From contig JAOPGA020001696.1 in NCBI GenBank assembly GCA_026419775.2, positions 1 through 27,625 of the forward strand: DNA of 27,625 nucleotides, read 5' to 3'. Position numbers and translations under genes: made by a program. Source of the stretch: Acrasis kona (taxonomy: Eukaryota; Heterolobosea; Eutetramitea; Acrasida; Acrasidae). This document shows positions 9,742 to 18,872 of the stretch, piece after piece; positions within the stretch are counted from its first letter, which is position 1, and each line of letters opens with the position of its first letter. Under the pieces are notes generated by a model, which searched no databases, had not been told where the DNA came from, and saw only the letters and a program-made list of their open reading frames with translations.

Positions 9742-11505
9742 ATGCCGCCGCCACCAGGAACACCAATTGGAATTCAATCGCCGACAATGTTATTCAGTCG
9801 AGAGAACAAAGAAGAAGAAGAATCAGGGTCAGATTTCGACGCCTTATTAACAAAGAAGTTAGACAAATCTTTGTCATTTCCGTGGGACAAGATTTGCATT
9901 AACGGTGATAGAGATGCTCAACCACATTGGGTAGGAGTCATGAACAAATATCGCGACGTTGGTCCAGACGCATCATTACACTTAACGGAAGGTGCCATTA
10001 GAGAATTCTTCAATAAGGAGAAGTTTGATCAACAGGAAGCTCAGTCAGCAGCACAGAACATCATGAGAATTCTGTCGTTAAGAAAGCAGTTCGTCGAGAA
10101 GAAAGCCGCAGCTCAGGAGAAGAAAGAGAAAGAGCAACAACAACAAAATAGGCGCATCCACAATTACGATGATAAGCCTCAAGTGAGATTAGGTAGCCTT
10201 GTACCTGATTTATATTTCTTTGAGTTGTACATAATCAACCACAACGTGCTACAAAAGGACATTTTGCAGCTATTAGCACAATGCGTTGATAGAGAAAGAG
10301 GAGTTATTATTAGTAACCGAATCAACGATCCCGTCCTCGCCAACAAATCATGGAACGAATCCAAGTTAGAGATTCTAATGTCTTTAGATCCATCAAAAAC
10401 CATGGAATACTATAAGCGTGAGCTAAGACTAATCAAACCATTGAGAGGAGAAGTCACGTTTAAATATCACAGAAGGTTCTTCGCCTACGTATCCATCCTC
10501 AATATCGAAGCGTACGAAGCCGGAGAGATCTTCGAACTGTCACTGCCAGGTCATATCAAGCAGCAGTTGAAGCTAGAGACAGCACCACGTGGAGGTAACG
10601 AACCCACAAGAATGAACATCACAGAAATGATGAATTTCTTAGCGTACACCATGAGCCCGATAGAAGAAACCACATACGTGAAGAGCGAGTACAACGCTAG
10701 AGAAGAGAAGAGCAAGATCGGAAAAGACTACAGGAACGAACGTCTTGGAAAACAAGTGCACCAGTTGAAGAACAAGCACTTCAGAAGACTACAGAAGAAC
10801 AAAGAGTACCTTTCCAAGCACAGGCCCGAGAGAAAGAGTGAAGAGACTACCAAGGGTAAAAGCAAAGACGACAAGGCTGATTTGCACTGTTGGAAATGCA
10901 ACGAGAAGGGTGACCATCTACAACCAGGTTGTCCTAAGAGTGGTCCAGGTATTTTTAATTATGCATTCGCACCACAAGAGGTAAAGGATAGACATTTCAA
11001 CAAGAAGAAGGAAGGCAAGGAAAGAAGGAATTTCAAGAAGCCATACAAAGTCAACAATATCGGTCTAGCTCAGATAGAAAAAGGAGCATTGATCATTCCT
11101 CGGACCGAAGAAGGTTATGGTTCTCCAGTAGTCTATGGTGATGACGATAGTGATGACAATAATGATTATTATAATGATGATTCCAATAAATCCGACGATG
11201 ACGGTATTGAGTACGAAAGTCTTCAGTATGCTTCCACTAAAGTCAACGGAGTATCCGCGAAAGCACTAGTAGACAAAGGAGCTCAATTAAGTGTTATAAG
11301 TGACGAGTTATTGTCAAGAGTAATCAAGAACAAAGAACTTAAAGTTCATGTAAATAAAAACGCAAACGTTTTGATTAGGTTCCCAGATAGGAGAAATGTA
11401 AGATGTAGAACAGCCCGTATGCAAGTAGAGTACAAAGATACAAAGATCGAACACACATTCCGAAAAAGATGTTTATATAAAGTTTGTGAACAATCCAACG
11501 TCTAG
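9742..11505 (+). mobile_element. Solitary Gag-protease region of a Ty3/gypsy-type LTR element (fossil)
   Basis: One long frame of 587 codons encodes an N-terminal Pro/acidic and Gln/Lys-rich region, a helical capsid-like region (about 150-310) with the retrotransposon-Gag style segment FKYHRRFFAYVSI, a basic linker, a CX2CX4HX4C zinc knuckle (about 383-397), an acidic spacer and a retropepsin-like segment (about 490-560). This order is that of Gag plus protease of Ty3/gypsy elements. No reverse transcriptase, RNase H or integrase follows, and I found no matching long terminal repeats in the flanking few hundred bases. The copy is therefore incomplete, with one large loss. The Gag frame itself is open, which points to either a fairly young remnant or a host-retained Gag-like gene. 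It sits between a gene of uncertain 5' end and a truncated methyltransferase-like 5' end. Confidence 0.75.
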
Positions 11506-11569
11506 ATGTGTTGGTCTCTAAATTTGCTTTCAAGGTTCTGATTATCACCATTTTTCAATTGAACATGCC

Positions 11570-11596
11570 GATCGTCACTTTTTAATAATGACGATC
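11570..11596. repeat. Short perfect inverted repeat
   Basis: GATCGTCA (11570-11577) and TGACGATC (11589-11596) are perfect inverted copies around an AT-rich 11-base loop. The hairpin lies about 65 bases after the Gag-like frame and inside the methyltransferase-like relic. It could be a transcript-end hairpin or chance. Confidence 0.4.
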
Positions 11597-11702
11597 TTCC
11601 AAAACGGATTACCATGGGTTGAAAAGTGCAAAAAGCAAGAGCTAAAGCAACGGTAGGATCAAAACAGTTAAGCTGCAAATCGTAATAAAAGACAAAAGAC
11701 AT
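11575..11702 (-). pseudogene. Truncated N-terminus resembling phospholipid (phosphatidylethanolamine) N-methyltransferase
   Basis: The ATG at 11702 opens a frame whose first about 28 codons (DLQLNCFDPTVALALAFCTF) match the first membrane segment of class PEMT/Opi3 enzymes, which methylate phosphatidylethanolamine in the ER. In that family this segment is followed by FNP(I/L)(F/Y)W(N/K)(I/V)VAR. Here NPFWKIV follows in another frame after 11 intervening bases (caacccatggt reading), and then a TGA. The rest of the enzyme (three further helices and the AdoMet motif) is absent. The next sequence is the Gag-like fossil, so the gene may have been cut off there. The resemblance rests on about 28 residues, and a small unrelated peptide or first exon is possible. 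Confidence 0.4.
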
Positions 11703-11780
11703 GAGTGATAATTCTTAATTTTTACATTTAGTTAACGTAATGTAAGTTCGTCCGAACAAGGTCCAATTCGTTAATGACTT

Positions 11781-12859
11781 TCAATCTTTCCCAAACTCTT
11801 CATACTTGACAATATCAGCTCTGGTAACGCTTGGTCTCCAACTTGCCAAGCTGGTCATGAAATCCTGTTTGGTGCTCAAAACATGTTCGCTACCAAGTTG
11901 CAACAGTTCTTCAAAATCAAATTCCTCACGAGGAACATGCTTTCCAGTACTTTGGCATTTTTTAAAATGGGAGGCTTTTATTAGGGCCCTGATAGGTTCC
12001 ATGACGGCATTCCTCGCCATACAAATAAGGTCTGATCCAGAGTAGTCCTCAGTTAAATTTGCAATTTCCATCAGGTCTTGATGGGAGAGCGAATTTTTAA
12101 TGTGATCGATGCTTGATGATAAAATGTTGAAACGAGCGTTTTTATCTGGTAGTGGAACATAAATACTTGTTTCGAATGTTCCTTTCATGTCAGAGTCTAA
12201 TTTCCATGGTGCGTTGGTCTCTGCCAATACTACGACGCCATCCATTTCGCACAATGCTTGCATTCTAGTGAGAAATTCTGCTTTAATCGTTCGTGCTGTG
12301 ACCAAACTATCTACCCAATCAATGAATATAATGGATGGTTTTTTCTTTTCTGCCATTGAGAATAATTCACGCACCATTCTATACGTGTGTTAATGAAGGA
12401 ATGAATGATTTGAACGTACTTTTCTTCCACTCTCGTCCATTTACTCAGCAAGATGCTCATTGGTACTGAAAAGAATGTTGCTCTTGACTCTGTTGCTAAT
12501 GCATTGACTAAATGTGTTTTGCCAGCACCAGGTGGTCCATATAGTAGAATGGATCTACAAGGTCTTTGATGATTATTAAAAGAGTGTGGATCCTTAATTG
12601 GTAGGATGACTGATTCATGCAATGCCTGAATGGCTCCATCTAGTCCTGCAACATTTTTCCAACTCACACTAGTGTTTGTTACGATGCATTTTTTGACCAA
12701 ATCTGTTTGTTCATCTTGATGATTGTCACCACTTGCGTTTTTGGGCGAAATCTCTTGACTAGGATTGTATTCTTCTTGTGGCGATGGTATGGATGGACTT
12801 AGATTAGTCGTTGATTCCTCCAAGAGATTTAATCGTTCGGTTGTTGTATTTTGTGTCAT
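11781..12859 (-). CDS. Vps4-like AAA protein, MIT-less and catalytically degenerate
   Basis: Two exons (12420..12859 and 11781..12378) over a 41-nt GTACGT...TATAG intron give 345 residues. After a disordered N-terminus without an MIT domain, the AAA module follows Vps4/SKD1 closely: SWKNVAGLDGAIQALHE, Walker A GPPGAGKT at 108-115, FFSVPMSILLSKW, HFKK, and a C-terminal helix ending YEEFGKD. Vps4 disassembles ESCRT-III. Several active-site features are altered. Walker B reads IIFIDW, with Trp168 where the catalytic Glu belongs. About 14 residues of the arginine-bearing loop after it are missing. The arginine-finger segment RRRFEKR reads KGTFETS at about 211-217. Sensor Asn202 remains. It probably binds ATP but may not hydrolyse it, so it may act as a regulator or partner of an active Vps4. 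Dead-copy status is inference from these residues. Confidence 0.8.
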
Positions 12860-13184
12860 GATGGTTTCCTCCTTAAATTTTTGATCTCTACAATAGTATA
12901 TTCCACCTTCTAATTTATATTGAAACTCATCACTGACAGGTTGAAACTACTAGTACCAATCATATACAGCGTGACTAAGACTTCACCCCTTCTAATACAA
13001 GAATGGCTGGTTGGGTTGACTTTAAATTTGTTAGTAGGTGAAGAGGAACCTAAAGGCAGAGGAAAAGATTGAAAGAAATAAAGAATTCTTGACCGGTCAT
13101 TGTCACATTGTTTATTACGTTCCTATGTTCACTTCCACTCGCTTTACCGTCGTGTAATTGTATAATTAATTGACTAGTCAGCAT
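12860..13184. other. Intergenic region without recognisable features
   Basis: About 325 AT-rich bases upstream of the Vps4-like gene. It holds only very short frames on both strands and no RNA gene or repeat that I can recognise. It presumably includes the Vps4-like promoter. Confidence 0.4.
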
Positions 13185-13659
13185 TTAATATCTTCTCACA
13201 CTGTCCCTGTCAATATTCTTATCTAGATAAACAATTTCTTTAGCTTCTCCTTCGGTAATGGTGTTAGTCGCGAACTGCAATAATTTAGTTTTGACGAAGG
13301 CCCATTTATACTTGAATAACAGAGCACGTTATTGTAATAATCGTAGTTGTATTGATCACATCCGGGTATGCGAGGTGTAAGGAATTATGCTCAATAAAGC
13401 TCTTATCCATAAATGCTCATGCAACACACTTCAAAGCGATCTATTATGGTAATAGTCTCGATGTTTCACGATAGGATGTTGCAATATTTTTGGTAGGGTA
13501 ATAGTATTGGAGGGCATGAAAAGAGGTGGGTATATTTCCAATATCTTCACCTTTATCCAAGAGGCTTGCGTTCTTTAAATATTTCGAGCTCCTTGTGTTC
13601 GTAATGATTTTCAAGAGAACAGCAATAAATCCCCACAACCTTTGAAAAAGTTGTGACAT
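13185..13659 (-). other. Possible small spliced gene
   Basis: An ATG at 13659 opens a 71-codon frame (MSQLFQRLWGFIAVLLKII...). In another frame the strand ends with a protein-like stretch at 13185-13328 (FVKTKLLQFATNTITEGE, then KEIVYLDKNIDRDSVRRY and TAA). The same terminal frame is also open further upstream (SWIKVKILEIYPPLFMPSN), interrupted by three stops. One or two short introns of the size seen elsewhere here could connect these pieces, with TTCAAG or TTGCAG as acceptors, but no unique model emerges. No family is recognised. It is head-to-head with the 7TM gene at 13699. Confidence 0.35.
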
Positions 13660-13698
13660 TTTTTATTGTAATCTAGCTTACAATCAACTACAAAACTC

Positions 13699-14933
13699 AT
13701 GAGGATGGGGCTATTGGGTCGCAATACCCTACTCGTTGTAGTGTTGTTAGGGATGGCGTCACATACTTTAGCACAAAGAAGCACACCTACACCATCGCCT
13801 ACTAACGGAACAGGAATAGTACTTTCAGACACTCATCTCATTTTCAATCTACCACACTGCCCAGAACTAATACCGTACAACACATTACAATCACCATCAA
13901 CATTTTTCTTCTTCATGCTCGCATCACTAACAGCACTTTTTCTGTGCCTTCTAGTGACTTGCTTCTACAACCACATTCGACTGCCCCACGTGGATGCCAA
14001 AATTCGAACAAGAACCATCAGTAACAGCATGTGGATATTATACTTTGCTGGTGTCTTCTTAAGGTAACCAAATCACATCATCATACAGTTTGACATTGCA
14101 GATCTTTAATCAACGCTGTACGATATGGAAAACCATCAGACATTATAACATCCGCAGGTGCTACTTTCGTCTATCACATGAATGTCACATGCATGGTTCT
14201 TCATGGAATCACAGGTTTCTGCTTAACTCTTGCTCTTGGTTACCAATACAGATATCGATGCAAAATGCCATTAAACCCACAAACAGTAGCAATCGAAACG
14301 TTTAGGTCGTGTAACGACGAACAAGACGCCTACAGCGAAGATGAATTAGACGAAGATGAGGATGAGGAAGAATTAAAAACACAAGTAGAGAACAAGGGCC
14401 TCATTACAAAACAACCAAGTCCATCAATCGAAGAAACAAAAAAAGAATCTGCATTCAAAACATTTTTGTCATATTTGTTCTCCATGGAATTCGTGGGTGC
14501 TTTTTGTTTGATTTTGTTCATCTTGTCAACTGCATTGAGAGCCAATAGTGTTGATGATAGGAACACTGAGGCATTCAAATGGTTTCAATTTAGCACTGTT
14601 GTGTTACAACGCGTTCCCATTTTTATTTTGTCGTTGTTGATAATGTTCTCTAGTAGGTCTTCTGGTCCAAAGATTACTGCCAGAATCATTTTGTTTGTAG
14701 CTGTTGTATTAAATTTAGCAAATGACATGCCGATGACATACTGGCACATGTTTCTACAAACTTCCTTGTGTGTATATTATGTGGCTAGTGTATATGACAC
14801 ATTTGTAATATTGTATTGGTTGTCCCTGTTATCTTGGTTCGTGTTCTTGAGGGCTGAGTATGTACGTAGTCAAGAAGAAACAATGTTCACTGCTTTTGTA
14901 CAATCGCAGAATTCATTTGAACAGAAAATATAA
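13699..14933 (+). CDS. Multi-pass (about seven TM) membrane protein with signal peptide, THH1/TOM1-TOM3 or GPR137-like appearance
   Basis: Two exons (13699..14063 and 14102..14933) joined over a 38-nt GTAACC...TTGCAG intron give 398 residues. A signal peptide (about 1-25) and a Thr/Pro-rich extracellular stretch with an N-glycosylation site lead to hydrophobic helices at about 67-90, 109-126, 141-171, 249-268, 285-305, 314-335 and 354-372, with a weaker one near 338-352. The loop after helix 3 is long (about 75 residues) with an acidic run of Asp and Glu. The pattern of polar and Arg residues between the first helices resembles the THH1/TOM1/TOM3 and GPR137 group, but this is weak. G-protein receptor function is therefore only a possibility. 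It precedes the coiled-coil gene in the same orientation with a 55-nt gap. Confidence 0.75.
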
Positions 14934-14988
14934 AATTTTGTATTTAAAATTTTGTCTGGTTCTTTTTACAAATCTCTTTACAATTTAT

Positions 14989-16704
14989 ATGACTGAGCAT
15001 GAACCCAAAAATGCGACGCCCACCAACGCTTTGAAAAATGGGAACGATACGAAGAGGCAAGTAGAAGAGTTTCATCGTTCTGAAGAGTACGGTTTTTAAT
15101 CTATTAATCAAAATTAATCCATTCCCAGCATCCGTAAATCTCTGGATGCTCTACAAAACTACGTGTATCTGGTAAATGCAACACAACAAGATAACAGAAG
15201 GAGAAGAGAGGAGTTAAAAATCAAAACAGATGAATACGTACGACCGTTACTCTACATTTCAAAAATTATTAAACTACGTAGCGGATATCTTTAACTCAGA
15301 AAAACAAGGACGTGGATGAGGTAACCAAAAAGCTCAGCGCTATTACAGCGGAGTTGGAAGAGACTGAACAGAAGTGTGCTGCAATCATCAAGGAGAGGTT
15401 GAGCGAGACTGAAAATGCTAGAGAAGGTATGTTTTATATACGACATTTTCATAACCATATAGGATACAAACACCACGTAAGAGGATTAGAAGAGGAGAAC
15501 AAGAGATTAGAAAAATTAGTAATGGAGCTCGATTCAAACAATAAGCAAATAGAAGTCCTCCAAAGAATGCTACAAACCAAAGATTTTGAAGCAAGGGATA
15601 TAAAGGAGTCCTTTAGGAGAGATGGGAACGAGTTAGCTAGGCAAATCATCTACGAAAAGGTTCACATGGAAAATCAAAATGAAGCTTTTAAAAAACAACT
15701 TGACTGTGAGATACACGACAGAGCACTACGATTAGTGGATCCTTTGAAGAGAGAAATAAATAATTTAAATCTGGAACTGCTATCTCAATCAAAAAAAGCA
15801 TATGATGAACAACTCAAAAACTATGGCAAAACAAAAAATAGAAATGGAGGATAGAAAATAAAGTACTAAAACAGGAATCATGGATGAAACAAGATGAGGT
15901 TTTTGGTTACACTAAAGTAGAAAGGGAAAATACCAAGGAAGTAAGCAACTATTCTTTTAAAAAGTTAATTAACTGTGACAGCTGAACAATGTAACAAAGA
16001 AGGTGGATAAATATAAAAATGAATTAATAGCACTAAGAGAACAACATTTGCGGAAGGCTGCTAATTTACAAGAGATGCATGAATCCAGCAGTAAACAATA
16101 TCTAAACACCATTGAATCATTAAAAGAAAAACTGAAAGAGCACCGAAAGAATAACATTGATTTGAAAAACATCTCTAAACGCATTTTAAAATCACAACAA
16201 GATATGGAAAAGTTTTTTGCGGAAGGATTAAGGCAAGTCAGAGAGGCAAGGATTGAATCTGAAGGAAGTAGTGAGGGTATCGTTGTAACTGTTTTAAATA
16301 AATTTCCGAACATACATGGTACGGAGCGTTCTTGGACTGGTAGTGATGTGTCTCAATCTGACGATGGTTTGTATAATAAAATAAAAGAATTTGATGTGTC
16401 TGGATTAAGCTGGAGAGAGAAGGATGCATTGCTAAGATTGCTATATAAGACTATGAACGGTTGTGAGTTTTCAGGGACTGGTGATGATGTTACTTCGAAG
16501 AAGAAAAGAGATCGCAATGGAATATTATCGCCGTCTTCAATGTTTCCTTCCATTGTTCACAAGGAGCAATCTCCTAGGGATAGGTTACAAAAAATGAAGA
16601 AGGCAAACAGAAGACAAGTGCCACCTAGTAGTGCAAAGACCGACTCATTATTGAGCGAAAGTGATGATGATGTGTACGTCGGAGACAGCTCTGGGTTTGT
16701 ATAG
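14989..16704 (+). CDS. Coiled-coil protein, BBOF1-like (basal body-orientation factor type)
   Basis: Exons 14989..15086, 15129..15237, 15300..15426, 15463..15940 and 15982..16704 give about 510 residues. The introns are 42, 62, 36 and 41 nt, all GT-AG. Nearly the whole N-terminal two thirds is a charged heptad-type coiled coil (KSLDALQNYV; TAELEETEQKC; EEENKRLEKLVMELDSNN). The C-terminal third has a conserved-looking block LSWREKDALLRLLYKTMNG and a Ser/Asp-rich tail. That block and the coiled-coil order resemble ciliary BBOF1/CCDC176 (DUF4515), which orients basal bodies; this is my recollection of the family and unverified. Exon 4 needs two shifts of one base, near 15815-15823 and 15848-15858, to stay coiled-coil (EQLK, then MAKQKIEMED, then ENKVLKQE). 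The summed exon length is two bases over a multiple of three, which fits two extra bases. Confidence 0.7.
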
Positions 16705-16755
16705 TTGTAAAATTCATTAAAATTACTTCACCAAAAATAGACTTACTTTAAAAGA

Positions 16756-18030
16756 ATGAATGCGTTGGTACGTTTTGCTAACACTAAGCGTCCATTGCCA
16801 AGGATATATATATTAGTTGGGCTACTAGTGGCAGGTTATATGTTCATGAACCTTACATTATGGAGAACGAAACCAAAACCATCCGATGATGTATCTAATG
16901 GAGTAGATTCTGCATTAAATACAATAGCCAAGCCAAATCAAGGATTGAGAGATTGGGAACTCATAAAAGCTAAGTCAAGCAAAGACCAAACAATGCTTGT
17001 ATCAATTGGGTCATATAGAGACATTAGATGTCCCGTCACTTTAATATCACTACACAACAACGCCAAGTATGCTGGTAGAGTATTTGTTGGGTTGATTCAG
17101 CAAAACCACGAAGACGATGTTGATTGCGTGGAGCAGGCATTGAAAGACGAATCATCACCCGCTTTCAAAGAATGGGTGACAGGTCATGTTCGAGTGATTC
17201 GCATGAGTTACCTAGATGGAAAGGGACCTTGTGTAGCTAGGGCTCAAATTGTCAATAAATTGTATTTATCGGAGGATTGGATCTTCCAAGTTGATTCTCA
17301 CACACGTTTTGTACCAGAATGGGACGACGTTCTTTTAAATGACATTAATGGTCTTCCACCAAAATCGTGCTTGAGCATCTATCCTCTCTCAGACGACATT
17401 GATAATGCAGAGATACCAGACGCCCATGTTGAAAATCAACGCATCTGCAGAGGAGAGTTTAACCATGAGAAAGTAATGCAGCCAGGAGGAGTCCGTTACA
17501 GTTACAGAGATCATCCCAAAACAGTTCAAGGAAGAGCCATTCCCTTCATGGCCGCAGGAATGATGATTTATCCAGGTTACGCAACCAAAGAAGTACCATG
17601 GGACGAAAATCTAATTTACTTGTTCCAAGGAGAGGAGGTGCTCTTCAGCATGCGCATGACCGTCAAGGGATATAAATTCTACGCACCAGCCGAAAACATT
17701 TGTTTCCATTACTATGGACGCGCCGATAAGCCAAAAGTTTGGGATAAGCAAGCATTCGACAAGACATATGTACAAGAAATGAATTGGTCCGTTCAGAGAT
17801 TGAAATACATTGTTGGACAGATCAGCATCGACAAGGTGGACAACCCAGATTACACGCTTCGTCAGATTGAAAAGTATGGAATTAACTTTGAGGATCCTGT
17901 TCAGTTGGAGAATTACAACAAGTTCTTGTATCGTTGGAGGCCATTGAGTTTCAAGGATCAAGTTGACTTTAATTATTGCTCGAAGGAACCAAACCCTGAC
18001 AATGAGGTGATACCAAAAAATTACTTTTAA
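16756..18030 (+). CDS. GT60-type (Skp1 GlcNAc-transferase-like) glycosyltransferase, type II membrane protein
   Basis: The 424-residue single-exon protein starts with a short cytosolic tail and one membrane helix (about 16-32, RIYILVGLLVAGYMFM), then a luminal catalytic domain. The domain begins MLVSIGSYRDIRCPVTL and contains FQVDSHTRFVPEWD, with the D-x-H/DxD-like metal site at 180-182, then AAGMMIYPG and IYLFQGEEVLFSMRM. These are hallmarks of the GlcNAc-transferase family of Dictyostelium Skp1 GnT1 and related mucin-type protein GlcNAc-transferases (GT60). The family transfers GlcNAc from UDP-GlcNAc to hydroxyproline or Thr/Ser. The N-terminal anchor points to the Golgi rather than the cytosolic Skp1 enzyme; the acceptor is unknown. 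The stop is only 3 nt from the stop of the convergent kinase gene, so the two 3' UTRs must overlap. Confidence 0.88.
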   Translation: MNALVRFANTKRPLPRIYILVGLLVAGYMFMNLTLWRTKPKPSDDVSNGVDSALNTIAKPNQGLRDWELIKAKSSKDQTMLVSIGSYRDIRCPVTLISLHNNAKYAGRVFVGLIQQNHEDDVDCVEQALKDESSPAFKEWVTGHVRVIRMSYLDGKGPCVARAQIVNKLYLSEDWIFQVDSHTRFVPEWDDVLLNDINGLPPKSCLSIYPLSDDIDNAEIPDAHVENQRICRGEFNHEKVMQPGGVRYSYRDHPKTVQGRAIPFMAAGMMIYPGYATKEVPWDENLIYLFQGEEVLFSMRMTVKGYKFYAPAENICFHYYGRADKPKVWDKQAFDKTYVQEMNWSVQRLKYIVGQISIDKVDNPDYTLRQIEKYGINFEDPVQLENYNKFLYRWRPLSFKDQVDFNYCSKEPNPDNEVIPKNYF

Positions 18031-18033
18031 AAT

Positions 18034-18837
18034 TTAAATTTTTATATCTGACAACATTTGTATTAATGTGTTTAATCCGTAAATGTATCCTTCATCTCTT
18101 TTTTCTGATTCGATTAGGTCCATTACATGAGCAAAGTCAATCATGGCAACTTTTGATTTTGAACTTTTGGTGGTGTCTCCTTCATAGATAATCAATAGAG
18201 AACTGCAAAGAAAGATGAAGGAATTATTTTCGGTCTCAAATGTTTGTTTAAGGTACTGTAGCTCGCTGATAACATTTGTTAGGATGTCAGTTCTTGTGGA
18301 CTCTCCATTGTATAAGAATTTATTCTTCAAGAAATCAAATACTTGGTCCTTTTCCATCCGCATCAAAGCATACCTGTCCGGCTCTGTTGTGCTCTGTTGC
18401 GTTTTTTTGTTGAACGATCTCAATCCAGAAACTCTGAACCCAATGAGTTCTTGATGAGGGTTTTTGTGTAGTTCGTGAGCAACCTTTGTTGGACTTGCAT
18501 CTCTTTGGTATGTTTTTGTTCCCATCTTGAGGTCTATTATAGTTGGATTGGTGTACTCCTTTGTTAGATCCTGTAGGCACATGTAGTTCAAATGTTGACC
18601 CAAATCTTTATCCCATAAGGAATATATCCCTTTGAACTCTGGTACAAATCGCTTTAGCATTGGAACCTTGTTTAACTGTTCTGTGTAGAATTTTATCTCA
18701 TTGATTTGGGGTTTCTTGGAGTCGACTAATTTATATATTGATTCTCCATCTGAGAGAAAAGTATCATGACCAGCAACGCGATGGTTGGGTTTTGCTAGAT
18801 TCTCTGCCTTCAACAAAGGGTATTGTGGTTGTGACAT
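18034..18837 (-). CDS. Inositol polyphosphate (multi)kinase, IPK family
   Basis: 267 residues, one exon. It contains the IPK signature PTIIDLKMG (98-106, PxxxDxKxG type, inositol phosphate binding), FLCSSLLIIYEG with the SSLL motif (212-215) and IDFAHV (DFAH 234-237, metal and ATP binding). The size and the lack of an extra N-terminal regulatory domain fit IPMK/Ipk2, which phosphorylates Ins(1,4,5)P3 to higher inositol phosphates, rather than the larger IP6K. Which positions it phosphorylates cannot be read from the sequence. The start is the ATG at 18837. It is head-to-head with a mitochondrial protein gene, only 35 bases apart, and convergent with the glycosyltransferase gene. Confidence 0.92.
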   Translation of the reverse strand: MSQPQYPLLKAENLAKPNHRVAGHDTFLSDGESIYKLVDSKKPQINEIKFYTEQLNKVPMLKRFVPEFKGIYSLWDKDLGQHLNYMCLQDLTKEYTNPTIIDLKMGTKTYQRDASPTKVAHELHKNPHQELIGFRVSGLRSFNKKTQQSTTEPDRYALMRMEKDQVFDFLKNKFLYNGESTRTDILTNVISELQYLKQTFETENNSFIFLCSSLLIIYEGDTTKSSKSKVAMIDFAHVMDLIESEKRDEGYIYGLNTLIQMLSDIKI

Positions 18838-18872
18838 GCTTTTTATAGTTGATCGTGGCTAACTTTGTAACA
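18838..18872. promoter_or_regulatory. 35-nt shared divergent promoter
   Basis: Only 35 bases lie between the start codons of the IPK gene and the mitochondrial protein gene, so transcription must start very near or inside the codons, or the promoters overlap the coding regions. No clear TATA box is visible beyond TTTTATAG. The + frame stays open upstream of its ATG but only from a TTG. Confidence 0.5.

Noticed and set aside
9657-9902. Plus-strand 81-codon frame with hydrophobic start
   Set aside because: It overlaps the start of the Gag-like frame in another phase and has no recognisable content.
13611-13832. Minus-strand 73-codon frame
   Set aside because: It is antisense to the signal peptide exon of the 7TM gene and carries no motif.
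14860-15099. 79-codon frame bridging the 7TM and coiled-coil genes
   Set aside because: Only its last part, from the ATG at 14989, is the first exon of the coiled-coil gene; the upstream part overlaps the 7TM gene end out of frame.
15969-16313. Minus-strand 114-codon Ser/Phe/Leu-rich frame
   Set aside because: It is the antisense image of the Lys/Glu-rich coiled coil.
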